NCBI RefSeq assembly: GCF_000264905.1
Contig: NW_006763150.1
Coordinates: 124,001 to 188,000, forward strand
Direction of reading: 5' to 3'
DNA from: Stereum hirsutum FP-91666 SS1
Lineage: Eukaryota; Basidiomycota; Agaricomycetes; Russulales; Stereaceae
DNA: 64,000 nucleotides
Shown here: one piece after another, positions 48,418 to 58,921 of the stretch
How positions within the stretch are numbered: the first letter of the stretch is position 1
Layout: each line of letters begins with the position of its first letter
Notes under the pieces: model-generated
Database searches by the model: none
Seen by the model: only the letters and a program-made list of their open reading frames with translations
Told to the model about the DNA's origin: nothing
Made by a program: the position numbers and the translations under genes

Positions 48418-48535
48418 ACAACGGATGATGGTGGTGACAACAACAATGACGACGATGACAACGACGACGATGAGAACAAGAACGATGACCACAACAACAA
48501 CGACAAAAACAACGATGACGGTGGTGGTGACGAAC
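48418..48535. repeat. imperfect trinucleotide low-complexity tract
   Basis: About 115 bp of interspersed AAC, GAC and GAT triplets on the plus strand, bounded by GTGGTGACAAC-like ends. It lies between exons of the minus-strand copy F gene, probably in an intron. Confidence 0.7.
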
Positions 48536-48690
48536 CCAGAACCAATAGATAGAAAAAAACACAACAATAGAAGAAAATAAAAGCGTAATAGAGACGAAAT
48601 GATGAAAATACAACCTTGAACGGTACTTTTTGACTTCATTTTCTGTTTCTTTCTTCTCGCATCTTCTCGCCTTCCTCGTCAACGATCACT

Positions 48691-50070
48691 CTACGCCCCG
48701 TCCTCTCCAAAGCTCCCGAAGTCGAACTCGGGCTCAGGGCAGAACGGTTGCCCAAGCGGCACCTGCATCGGCACCATCTCCTCATACCCCGTCGTTCCCA
48801 CCGACGGCAACGCCAACGACGACGAGGCCCCATTGAGACCATCGTCGTAGTATGGCCCAACATTCCCCTGCGACGTCGCGGGCCACTCACTCGGCGTGAA
48901 CGAGTCGTACGCGTTCACATTCGCGGTGTTGTACTGGTTCGCGTTCACGTCCGGAGCCGCGTTCCACTGCACCGCGTCTACGTTCACGACGTTCCCCTGC
49001 TGCTGCGTGTTCAGGCTGTGGGTGTCGCAGAATTCCTCCGGGCCTGGGATGTAAAATTCGTGCTGGGTCGGCTGGGAGGTGAAGGAGTCGTCCGGTAACG
49101 TGGGCGGGGTGGTCGTCGTGAACGACGATGGGGACAGGGTAGAGGATGGGAACGTAATCGGCTGGGGAGAGGAGGTGTCGGCAGTGTGGAAAGACGCCGG
49201 GTGTTCATGTGGTTCGACGACTGCTGCGGGAGGGTGATGTGCTGATACTGGTACTGAGACTGATGGTGATAGCGCTTGGGCTCGCAGTGCTCAAGAGCAG
49301 TGACGTGGGCGTAATCGTGGGCGTAATCGGGTGCGGGGGCAGGAACAGAGCCATGAGCGAGAGCAATACCGGGAGAGGCAGATGACTCAGGCGTCCACCA
49401 CTTCCTCTCCTCCTCCGATGAATAGTCAAAAATCCTTGGCGACGCAGACGTCGAACCTGCTGTTGATGATCTATATCCGCCATACGGCCCCATGCCCCTC
49501 ATGCGCAACGCGGTGGGATGACTGGTGTAGCTGGGAGTGAACGCGGTGTTGGCGAATCGTTGGGGACAGGGAGCATAACGCTCGGTAATGAAGGTGGAAT
49601 CGGACGCTGGGGGGTGGGAGGGCCGACGCTGCACCGACGGGGAGACTGGACGGCGTATGGGGATTATCGCTCTGGGACCTGCCGAGGACGACGACGCGAT
49701 GAGCTTAAACCACACAATCAGTCAGGATCATCCAACGATGTAGACGTAACATAAACGACTAACGCTGGGATCCCTCCGGGGCAGTCCTCGCTAGTATTAT
49801 ATTCAATATGAGCAGCAAAAGCAGGCCATTCAAGCTCGATACGCTATATGTGTGCAACCATTTGTCTGTCAGTTCACGACAGTCCATATTATTCCCTTCC
49901 CGGAATAGTATCCTATGGGAAGATATTGTTTGGAGAGCACATACCTCATTTAGCGAGACCGCTGCGCTCTCCAGACTGAATTGCCGAGGATGTGGTGATG
50001 AGATCAAGACTATAGGTGTTCCCCCCGAGTTGCGATCGGAACGCGATTGATAGCAGTGACAATAGTACAT
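48691..50070 (-). CDS. family 1 putative protein (copy F), N-terminal and middle part
   Basis: Multi-exon minus-strand gene, only partly resolved. The 5' end has an ATG at 50070 and the shared 19-nt motif at 50005-50023; a donor follows at about 49946. Long frames follow: 49675-49205 (ERYAPCPQRFANTAF, RIFDYSSEEERKWWTPESS) and, one register over, about 49290-48691 (PQPITFPSSTLSPSSF, ending FDFGSFGEDGA). The register change near 49.2-49.3 kb must be an intron I cannot place or a frameshift. Composition is Pro/Ser/Thr/Asn-rich, as in the N-terminal halves of copies A and G. The basic-acidic C-terminal blocks of the family lie just downstream at 48011-48386, so the two probably form one gene. Confidence 0.4.
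50005..50023 (-). promoter_or_regulatory. shared 19-nt motif at family 1 5' end (copy F)
   Basis: The minus strand reads GGGAACACCTATAGTCTTG, identical to the copy B form. Here it is read in a different frame from copies C, D and E, if it is translated at all. Confidence 0.5.
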
Positions 50071-50169
50071 GTTAGGGCAAAATAAAAGTCGTAAAACAAG
50101 TTTGGCGGAGAGCGAGTCGAGGAGAAGAGAAACCAGTGCAGTCGAGATGGAGAATGAATGGATGGTCAA

Positions 50170-51080
50170 TTGGCCTTCGAGACTTTATACTCTTCCAGCT
50201 TCAAGGTTCCTTTATGCTCCCGATTTATTATCTAGTCTTCCGCAGCGTTTTATGCTGGACAAAAGTACTCCCGGAAACGATGTAGGGGCATCATGTCCGC
50301 GCCACGAGGCTACAAGAGGAATGTGGACTCTTTTAGAGAACGAACGAGAGTGAGAATGTACCGTGAAGTCTGAGGCCTTCCTTTCTTTCTCGGGCTTTGT
50401 ACGCCATTTCAGAGGACGAAAAGACACACAAAGGATGCATGAATAGAAGGAAGAGACATAAGTCGACCTCAACCCCCAAATGGGACATCACGAAAGTCTC
50501 TTTCATCGCTTGGACCGTCTATACAACAGGACAAGGGTAGAGGGAAGACTGGCAATTTGACGCCTTCGGACCCACATAGGTCCACGACGAAAGACGCCCG
50601 CAGTGCTGCTCCGGGCCCGCATATCATCTGAGAGATGAACGATGATATCCGTGTCGAATGGTGCCCTAGAAAGTGAGCGTCGCATTGTCCTTCAAGCGGC
50701 CTTGAAATATGGCCTCCATTGTCTCGTGGTATTAGCATTTGCCACTGAAAAATCGATAACAAGCTCTGACACGGGAGCGAAGAAGTGATGGGTCTGAATT
50801 GGGGACACAAAGGAGCACGTGGAAAGATTTATGACGTCAGAGTCGACTATGTAACCCGGACGGAACCCGTAACAAAGAGCCAGTTGCTGAAGAACAACAG
50901 TCGTCGCATACGCCGCTGCTCCGAGAGGCAAGCCAAGCGCAGGTCATGAACGTTTGAACGATGGGCAGAATCCTGGAGCGGATCTGCTCGTTACATTCGT
51001 AGAGGGCGAGCACCCGCCTAACATCTGGAACCCAGACTAGTTATGATGGAGATACATCAGCTGTTCGGCGTATGCTAGCT
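50170..51080. other. intergenic, nothing supportable
   Basis: Upstream of copy F. A 113-codon minus-strand frame at 50469-50810 has no support. Confidence 0.35.
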
Positions 51081-51086
51081 CAGCAA

Positions 51087-51620
51087 CTAAAAATTCACGC
51101 CGGTCTCTGTGGACTCCTGGTGGCTAAGGGAAGCAGTGCCATCCTCTGACGGAGACTCAAACACCGGTTCTCCATCCACACAAAAGTGTATTTGGAGCTG
51201 ATTCGTACCTTTACTATCCAATACTGCTCTCCAGATTGTATGGTCATCGATAGGTGTGTCACTCCGACCATCTCGGGCTTGCGAGAGCCGGTGAACGTCG
51301 GATGCGCAATCCACACGGGTCTGCGAAGCCGGTGTGCTCGTATCGCTCAAATATTTCCGAGCCTGGTGCTATCTATAAAGTAGAGATTAGTGAGCTGAAA
51401 AATTGTGTCGACGGTGGCCTTACTTTCGAAAACGAGGACTGGTCGACTGACCTTAGTTTCGGAAACGTCAGTACGAATACTACGAAGGCTCGAACAGGGT
51501 AGGGTACCTTCAAAAATCTATGATTGTGCATCGTAAGCAACTGTAATCTGTTCCAAAGATTCAAGCCATGTATATCTGCTGTTAAAGACTCCAAAGTGTA
51601 AAGATTTACGGCTCAGGGTG
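51087..51620 (-). other. conserved block at the start of the tandem duplication (unit 1)
   Basis: Matches 57190-57640 at DNA level, for example at TGTCGACGGTGGCCTTACTTTCG-like sequence (51404 and 57486). On the minus strand a frame reading VWIAHPTFTGSRKPEM corresponds to VYIAFPTFSDLRKPET in unit 2, and MHNHRFLKVPYPV corresponds to MRNHRFLTLPYPV. Both are short and separated by frame changes, so this may be a small-exon gene or a relic of one. No function is proposed. Confidence 0.35.
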
Positions 51621-51660
51621 ATGAAGGAGATGGTGGTATGGACGAGGTATGGACTCTGTG

Positions 51661-51676
51661 TGGCGCCGACGTGGCC
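51661..51676 (+). promoter_or_regulatory. helically phased GTGGC pair
   Basis: GTGGC at 51661 and 51672, 11 bp apart, about 420 bp upstream of the companion TATA-like box; conserved in unit 2 at 57745. Confidence 0.35.
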
Positions 51677-52079
51677 CTCGGAACACAGCCACCGGCCGCA
51701 ACAGAAGTTGAACCGGTTGTGTCTTTGTCGACGTCTACTCCCAGAAATCTTCGGCATATGTGCCTATCTCTCTACAACAGCATATCCATATCGCGGATAT
51801 TTGACCAGGTCAGTTTCTGGGTGGCACTTTGTCTTTTTTTTCCCCTCAGTTTTTTGCTCGTATTGCTGGAGTACAGTGGACTATTCATCGCGAAGCTCGG
51901 AGCACCGTGACCGCAAATCGGGGGTGCCAGAAGGTGCCAGGCAACGATGTTCTACTCAGCGAAGACACAGGACACCATGCTTCTGGCTTGTTTCGCTATA
52001 AGCACGCCTTCATCGATTGTCTAGGATGAACCAAACAAGAGGAATTGTTTCGGGAAGGGAAAAAGGCACGAGACCGCAG

Positions 52080-52490
52080 TACATAAACTGGTGAGTTATT
52101 CACTCATCACACCCTACTTCCCTTCATCGACATCTCGCCAGCGAGCATGAATTCCGCATAACATACCCCTTGTTACGCAGCTCGCACGTATGTTGGTATG
52201 GGAAGAGTCGAAGGAGACCAGAGAGGTACGTGTATTCAGTCTTCTAATGAGCCGTCTTTTCGTTGAACGGTATCCAGTCGACAATAGGACACGACAGGAT
52301 CTCTCGAGTAGGAGAAGGAGCGATAAAAGATCGAGTGTAGAAGGAAATTTGACCTCGGTGCGCATGTCTTGTTTCTACCCAAAACGCACCCTCTGACAGA
52401 CAAATGGCCGTGTTTAGGAGGAATCAACATTCGTCGTGCGAGATCTACGCGGGAGGAATGGGAAGAGAAATACTCGAAGAAAAAAAGCAA
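52080..52490 (+). other. spliced companion unit of copy D, with TATA-like box
   Basis: TACATAAA at 52080-52087 corresponds to TATATAAA at 58183 in the duplicate. Then an acceptor (TTGTTACGCAG, about 52177), an exon reaching AGAGAG with donor GTACGTGTATTCAG near 52226, an acceptor CGACAATAG or GTATCCAG near 52275-52285, a donor before GTGCGCATG near 52359, an acceptor CTCTGACAG near 52400, and an exon reading AVFRRNQHSSCEIY and ending EEKK before a GTGAGTAAG donor. The AVFRRNQ exon is kept in the duplicate (VVFRRNQKSSCEIY). It converges on copy D. The full reading frame is not fixed; a one-base indel in exon 1 separates the two units. Confidence 0.4.
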
Positions 52491-52801
52491 GGTGAGTAAG
52501 AAAAGAATCTGAGAAATCGAACCAATAGAAACTGTCCCATAAATCTCGTCCACCCACAGCTCGTCACGCCCCGTCGCCTCCACCATATTACCCCACCCAA
52601 CATCGCCTTCATCTCCCCCATATCAATCCTCCACCACAGTCCGTCACCCCACCATCCTTCGATGGATTTATCCCCTCCTAGCCGCCGTCGGGCACGAACT
52701 ATCTTCGAGAGACAACTCATGCCCTTCCAGCGGACAAGTGGAGAAAATGCACGATCCTCCTTCAACGGTCATAGACCGTCCAGGCGAGGATGCGCATGTC
52801 T

Positions 52802-54754
52802 TCATATGTTGGCTTGAAGGTCTGAAGCTCCAGCAGTTGTTCCAGTCCTTGAACTGGATGCCGATGGCTCCAGACCTTTCTTGTTCTTGCGCCTTGGGCG
52901 CTTGGCCTGACGCTCCGCTGATGCAGATGTCGACGATGACCCGATGCCGTTGTCGTCGTCGATCTCGTCCGAGCGCCTCTTCTTTCGTCGGCTGCCTCCG
53001 CTTGACGATGTTGACGCTTCCCCTGCTCCCTCAGATTCATCAGCCCATCCCGTGAAAGCGATCTGCGCTTGACACGCCTCCGTGGTCAGTGGTCTCACGA
53101 ATTCTTCGAGCTGGATGATAGTAGGATAATTGCTCTGGACATGCGTCCCAGCATCTGCGTCGGAGAATGGAGGGGGATGGACGTGCTGCTCGGGGATGAG
53201 ACCATTCGCGTCATGGCTGCAGTTGTCTTCGATGCTCAAAGCATCGTGCCCTCGATTCTGACCGTTGAAGGCGCTGCTTCCACTGCGATGGTCGATCGTC
53301 GTGAGTCCTCGTGGGGGTGTGTAGTAGCCTCGGGCAATTTGGCGATCAGAGGGCACGTAGCCATCACGCCAGGGGTACTGTTCTTCGACGTGAGCGGGTG
53401 TATCGACATTGCCAGACGTTTGGTCTAGGCGAGTTGCATAGTCTGCTATGTCGTTGTGGCACGCAATGGTCAATGTAAATTTCCAATGGCAACGTATAAT
53501 AGGGACGCACCTTGTCCCCCAGACCCACCTACGCTTGTCGGGTCCGTAGAACGGATAGGAACATGATCCGTCTGATGGACGCGTCTCCGCCCATCGACCT
53601 GGTCTTGTCCACGGTGGCCAGAGTTGTTCTCTGAGGCCGAATGCGATTCTATGTCGTGTACAGTGGCACCGGCAGTGTTCTCCCCAATGTATGGGATACC
53701 ATGGGTTTCGGCCATGTGGTGATAGGGCTGATCCTCGCAATTGCTCGGTGTATCGACATAGGTAGAAGTCTGCTGCATCTATTGGTCAGTTCTGGGCCGC
53801 ATGACACCTTGGCACGCAGGAGGGCACTGACCTCTTGAAGCTCATCGCCCTGACGGTACGCATCCTTCTATATGCCATGGTCAGTTCTCGAAGTGCAGAC
53901 AATTTCCCAAGCACCGGAGACGAACCTGCGCTGCCTCCGTTGTAGTACGAGTGCCAACCGTGTCTCTCGCACGGTGTTGGCCATAGGCCCCGTTCATCTG
54001 ATGCCCCTTTCAGCGCCATTAGCTGCGGGCGAAATATCGACAGGGACACTATGCGTACCCCAGGGCCAGACATCCCGTCTGCCAATATTTGGCTGATCCC
54101 AGATGCGAGGAAGATTCTCAGACATAGAAGGAGCTGAGAATAACGCCGAGTGAGCCCTCACCTCCTTCCGCCGTTGTCAGAACACTTACTGGGGGCATGT
54201 AACACCAAAGACCCGGAATACACATCTCTAACCGCCTCACCATGTTTTCTTCCCTCGCCCCCATCAGCCGAAGGAGGTGGTTCGCCATCGCCCGGAGGGG
54301 TGGACTCAGCTGAACGATCTCGTTGTTGAGACGAGTGGCGAAGTTGACGATGATGGATGGCTGCAGGTCGATGGACGACTGCAGAGTGTGGAGACCGTTC
54401 TTGAGGATCGGTCTGGTTTTATCGGCACTCGTGGTGCTCTGGGGAGTGGACGTCGAAGGGGGCGGAGAGCACGAGCGTCGATCCTCAACGCGGGCCCTGT
54501 GAGTTTTTGACGAGGTTTGCTGTATATCTGTACATTACATTATTGATTGGGATCGATTTTGAACATCGTAAGTGTATTTCCCTACCTCTCACACGCTGAA
54601 GTGCTTCGTGTTTGCTTGAGACCGCCGCATGGATGTTGCGTTGAGGGTTGTGCAGCCCCTTATGGCTCTGCACGGGATAGCGTGGGTCCCTCGGACCATC
54701 AAGATGGTCCCCTGCACTTGAGGACGTCAGTTGGTGACGCGTGTTACTGTTCAT
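52802..54754 (-). CDS. family 1 putative nuclear protein (copy D)
   Basis: Seven exons: 54754-54586, 54527-54190, 54133-54059, 53997-53926, 53867-53832, 53778-53511 and 53424-52802, 526 aa, all phases consistent and checked against copy E. Features: helical segment LQPSIIVNFATRLNNEIVQL, then ANHLLRLMGAREE and LEMCIPGLWCYMPP; a 36-nt micro-exon KDAYRQGDELQE; STYVDTPSNCED; IIQLEEFVRPLT; FTGWADE; then KKRRSDEIDDD and KRPRRKNKKG, a strong nuclear-type signal. A splice from about 52833 to about 52754 would replace the last residues with GSCIFSTCPLEGHELSLEDS, the family signature, ending at 52668. An acceptor-like TTTCTAG just before the ATG region suggests that upstream exons may exist. Confidence 0.72.
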
Positions 54755-54759
54755 TGTGA

Positions 54760-55110
54760 TATACTAGAAATTGGGGGGTTGTTTGAGTTGTGGTGTTGGT
54801 GTCTGAGCGGAAGGTGGGAAAGACGAATGTCGTGTTCGTGTTGGCTTCGACGGCACGGAGTCAAATTTGTGGCTCGTGTCAGGAGTGGCGTGTGACTCGT
54901 ACATATCGCACGCCACAACCCTCTACCATGGGCCATACTACTTCCGATGCTCCCAACGGAAGATGCACCCCGCGTCACCTCTAAGCTCGAATGTAGGGAT
55001 GTAGGACTTACCGAAAGAGTACCAAGACTATAGGTGTTCCCGTTGGGGTGACAAGGTGAGTTGATATCATACTGGAACGAGATGAGACTCATGGGACGCC
55101 GCGCTTGCCG
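54760..55110 (-). other. conserved 5' block of copy D
   Basis: Conserved with 60765-61120. It contains the 19-nt motif, a GTAAGT donor after it (about 55012), and a frame GRGLWRAICTSHTPLLTRAT that differs from unit 2 mainly at silent positions, so it may be coding. An acceptor-like TTTCTAG sits 11 bp before the ATG at 54754. It could be upstream exons of copy D or a leader. Confidence 0.4.
55023..55041 (-). promoter_or_regulatory. shared 19-nt motif at family 1 5' end (copy D)
   Basis: The minus strand reads GGGAACACCTATAGTCTTG. In frame with an ATG at about 55090 it would give NGNTYSLGT. Confidence 0.5.
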
Positions 55111-55549
55111 GGTGGAGGGAGGTCCTACGAAAATAAGAGATATCGGCACAGAGTTTGGACGCATTTCATGGTCTTATACATCGTATGTTCCTCTTTGTTC
55201 TTTCTATATAGTTTGTGACGCGACCGATGCTTTCTTCTACTGTCACAGGCGATGCAAAGGACCACTCTCTGTGGTACGTATATATGTTACTATAGGTGAA
55301 AGCGTGTTCACCTATTGTGTGTTGCTAATAGATCACAGACATCTCATTCGCGCAAAAATCAGTTGTCGTTGATGATTTCAGAGCACCAAAAATGTGTGTA
55401 GGCTACACAATCCGCGTGACAACTACAGCCAGCCCTTGAAACCCGGCGCTCTCAGACCCGACAGTGAGTACTTGCCATCAGGCTGCTCGAATACGTTGTC
55501 CATTCTTACGATGTGTCATCAACAGAAGTAACAGACTCGCATACCAATA
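55111..55549. other. intergenic, end of duplicated unit 1
   Basis: Homology with 61130-61390 continues to about 55400 (ATTTCAGAGC-like ends), then stops shortly before the hydrolase gene. No gene seen. Confidence 0.5.
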
Positions 55550-56513
55550 TCATACCGTTGTCAGGAAGCTGCCCACTTCTGCCAAATACCTCTTTTGCTC
55601 TTCGAACATAACCACATGACTACTTTTATCGAACCGCACCCACTTCACCTTTGGAATCTTCTCCACAAAATCGCGAATCCCCGCCCACTGCACTTCATCG
55701 TCGATTCCGTTCGTCACGAGGGTTGGGCAAGCGATCTGGTCCACGATGTCGACGACTGACCAGTTCTTTAGCGTTGCGTTGCATACAAAAGCCTCACGTC
55801 CACACCTGTAGATTAAGTTGAGCATCGCATACTTATTCGAAGTGGAGATCGAGTCAAACTCACATATGGTCGGTGACAGTCATATCCTCTGCCATCAGCG
55901 CTAGGGAGTCGAGCAACTGTTGTGGCCAGGGATCAAGCTTGCACAGGTGTTTCTTGTTGAAAAGAGCCATCGCCTCTTCGTACTCCTCGCTCTCCAAAAG
56001 CCCATCTCTCTCACATCTCTTCACAGTTTCCCTCATACCCCCTGGAAAAGCTTCCAACAGCTCGTTCATACACTCCATCCAAAGGTCTACGGAGGCTGGA
56101 CTGCTCGATAGAATGAGTGCTTTCAGCCCCGGAGGGCGTCGGGCAGCGGCATAGTTCGAGCCGAGCATTCCTCCCCACGAATGACCGATGAGCGAGAAGT
56201 TGTCGGATATACCAAAATGATGTATAAGGTTATCGAGCTCATCCATGAAGAGATCAACAGTCCAGAAAGAAGAGGGCTTTTCACGCAGATGAGAGGAGTT
56301 GCCGACGCCAATTTGGTCGTAGAAGATGACGGGGATATTGTGAGAGGTGGAGAGGGCTTCGAGTGGGTACATGTACGGGTTAGGTATGCCTGGACCGCCG
56401 TGTAGTACGACGAGGGGACGTATGCCAGAGGTAAGGTCACCAACGACCCTGTACCATGTTTTGAATGTTTCGTCTCCGACCTGGAAAGGGATGCGTCCTG
56501 TGGACTCGATCAT
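55550..56513 (-). CDS. proline-iminopeptidase-like alpha/beta hydrolase
   Basis: Two exons, 56513-55864 and 55805-55550, phase 2 junction, 301 aa, the usual size for this family. It starts MIESTGRIPFQVGDETFKTW, typical of fungal proline-specific or L-amino-acid amidase-like peptidases. Motifs: LVVLHGGPG (oxyanion hole), LIGHSWGGM (Ser nucleophile elbow), NGIDDEVQW (catalytic-type Asp region) and FDKSSHVVMFEE (His). The full triad is therefore present. No signal peptide; cytosolic. Relatives release N-terminal proline or hydrolyse amino-acid amides; the substrate cannot be told from sequence. It sits between the two units of the tandem duplication and is a paralogue of the gene at 43528-44528. 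An upstream in-frame ATG at 56588 is possible but less like the family. Confidence 0.85.
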
Positions 56514-57190
56514 TATACTAATAGTGGGAGACGTAGATTGAAGTGCGATGACCGGGTATTTATCCGTTGAGAATGATCCTTGTCTCACGGGTATATGGTG
56601 AGTGAATCTTCGTCATCTTTTACGAGCGTCTTCCTTCCTTGTTCTTCGTCTGTCTTCTTCGGCGTCGGCGGTGTGATTGGAGTTTCATCGAAGCCTCTCG
56701 GCATCGAGGCATAGGTTCACGCTTGACGGATTTTGCGATACTCTCGTCACCTGTCTGTTCTTATCACGGTAGAGATGATTTATAGCGATTGAAAGAATTT
56801 TCACATAGTCGAGGTGTCCCAATTCTGTATTGGAAGGTATACGAACAACCGTTTCCGTCCCACGCACTTCGAGATCTCTCTCACGTAAGTATCCCATTAT
56901 CGTGATATACTTTTGTGTTGGTCCAATCTGTGTCTCGTACTTTGAAGAAAGCGCTCTATGGCTTTCCATCGCATGTCAATCTCTGCTTCGAAAACAGCCA
57001 TGGACTTGTCGCACGTTCAAGCTGTTATTCAGACATTTGAGAAGAAGCGGCATATGTAAGCAGAGGCGCCAGGCGGTATAGCACTTTTCATTCACCGTGT
57101 TCACGAGTTGTCCTTCATTATGATATGCCCATAGTATCTTCCAGCTCTGGTGACTAAAATCACTACTTAGGTTCTCCGAACAAAACTATG
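56514..57190. other. intergenic, nothing supportable
   Basis: Promoter side of the hydrolase and left edge of duplicated unit 2. Short frames at 56685-57081 lack support. Confidence 0.4.
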
Positions 57191-57640
57191 GCTTTGCGTG
57201 TGATCTATCGAGATCAATTGAGAGCTAGCTTCGTCCCATCGTCTACTGAAGCTCCAAATACCGGTTCTCCGTCCAGGACAACAATATCTGACATGAATGA
57301 GTACCTTACCTGTCTAATTTTCGGCCGTTTCGGGCTTGCGAAGATCAGAGAACGTCGGGAACGCAATGTACACGAGTCTGAGAGTGCTCAACTGAATCTG
57401 CGGAACCGATGTGCTCGTATAAGTATAAGGAATCTTCCGGAACTCGTTGTGGACGAGGAGGTAGAAATTGGGAGTTGAAAAGGTTGTGTCGACGGTGGCC
57501 TTACTTTCGCATACGAGCCTAGCAGTCGACCGAGAGTTTCGGAAACTTCGTCAAATACGGAGAGTTTGAACGGGGTAGGGCAGCGTCAAGAATCGGTGAT
57601 TGCGCATCGAGAACAATGACGATCGGTTGTTAGTATTCGA
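57190..57640 (-). other. conserved block at the start of the tandem duplication (unit 2)
   Basis: Counterpart of 51087-51620. The minus-strand frame with VYIAFPTFSDLRKPET ends at a TAG soon after, and the MRNHRFLTLPYPV frame also closes early, so this unit looks more decayed than unit 1. Confidence 0.3.
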
Positions 57641-57744
57641 TCAAGATATAGCTGCAAATACACATTTCAGAATGGAAAGAATCAGGGCTCAGAGCGATGA
57701 AGGTGATGGTGAAGGAAAGGAAGGAAGGTTGGTATGGATTTCGT

Positions 57745-57760
57745 GTGGCGCCGGCGTGGC
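57745..57760 (+). promoter_or_regulatory. helically phased GTGGC pair
   Basis: GTGGC at 57745 and 57756, 11 bp apart, equivalent to the pair at 51661. Confidence 0.35.
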
Positions 57761-58182
57761 ACACTATTTGATCCGTTGAACACAGCCACCGGCCGTAACG
57801 GATTTACAGCTCAAAGACAGGTCGAAGAATGCTGTCGTCTACTCGAAGATATCTTGGGTATATGTCCCTCTCTCTGCAACATCACAAGCGTTTCGCGGAT
57901 ATTTCTCTAGGTCACCTTCTAGGTGGTGCCTCTTCTATTTTTTTCCCTCAGTTTTTCCTCGGATCGCTGGAATCCACGTCGCGAAGTTCGGACCACCGGG
58001 ACCGCACACCAACCGGGTGCCTACCAAAAGGGCGGCGACGTTGTACTTATCGAAGACACAAGACACCATGCTTCTCAATTTTATAGGCTTTTTTCGCTAT
58101 ATGCCCATCGATTGTCTGGGATGAACTAAACGAGCGATAGGGGCGGAATGGACTCGGGAAAGGAAAAGGCACGAGACGGCAG

Positions 58183-58605
58183 TATATAAACTGGTGAGCT
58201 ATTCACTCCTAACACCCTATTTCTCTTCATCGACATCCCGGCAGCGGGTATGACCTCCACATAACATACCTCTCGGTTCTTAGAACGCGCGTATGCTGGT
58301 ATGGGAAGGGTCGAAGGGACCAGAGAGGTACGTGTATTCAATCCCCTAATGAGCGCTCATTTCGTTGAACGGTATCCGGTCGATAATAGGCCACGAAATC
58401 TCAAATAGAGAATGAGGGATGAAAGATCAAGTTTAAGAAGAAAGTTTGACCCCGGTAGTCCTTCGAGGTGTGCATATCCCGTTGCAGATCAAAGCGTGTA
58501 CCACGACGGTCGGACGAATGGTCGTGTTTAGGAGGAATCAAAAGTCATCGTGCGAGATCTATACAGAAGAACTTGGAAGAGACACATTCGGAGAGAAAAA
58601 GTAAG
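58183..58605 (+). other. spliced companion unit of copy E, with TATA box
   Basis: A clear TATATAAA at 58183-58190 is followed by the same splice pattern as at 52.1 kb: acceptor CGGTTCTTAG near 58284, donor GTACGTGTATTCAATC near 58328, acceptor GATAATAG near 58390, and an exon reading VVFRRNQKSSCEIYTEELGR near 58530-58600 before a GTGAGTGAG donor. It converges on copy E. The TATA box on the plus strand is the best evidence that these units are transcribed opposite to family 1. The first exon is one base shorter than its counterpart in unit 1. Confidence 0.42.
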
Positions 58606-58921
58606 GTGAGTGAGAAACGAATCTGAGAAATCGAACCAATAGAAACTGTCCCATAATTTCCGTCCACCACCCACAGCCCGTCACGCCCCGTCGCCTACAT
58701 CACACCGCCCTACTCAACATCGTCTCCATCTCCCCCACTTCAATCCTCCACCACAATCCGTTACCCCACCACCCTTCGACGGATGTATCCCCTCCTTGAC
58801 GCTATCGGGCACGAACTATCTTCGAGAGACAACTCATGCCCTTCGAGCGGACAAGTGGAGAAAATGCACGATCCTCCTTCTTCGACGGCTATAGACCGTC
58901 GAGGCGAGGATGCGCATGTAT

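Larger units (their letters stand above)
51380..55400. repeat. tandem segmental duplication, unit 1
   Basis: About 4 kb homologous, in the same order and orientation, to 57460-61390. Landmarks: 51404/57486, TATA boxes 52080/58183, companion donors 52226/58326, ends of the family 1 genes 52802/58922, their starts 54754/60761, and the shared 19-nt motifs 55023/61021. The offset drifts from about 6.08 to 6.12 and then to 6.00 kb, showing indels since duplication. Confidence 0.85.

Noticed and set aside
48358..48639. Val/Ile-rich minus-strand peptide suggesting membrane segments
   Set aside because: It is the translation of the trinucleotide low-complexity tract, not a plausible protein.
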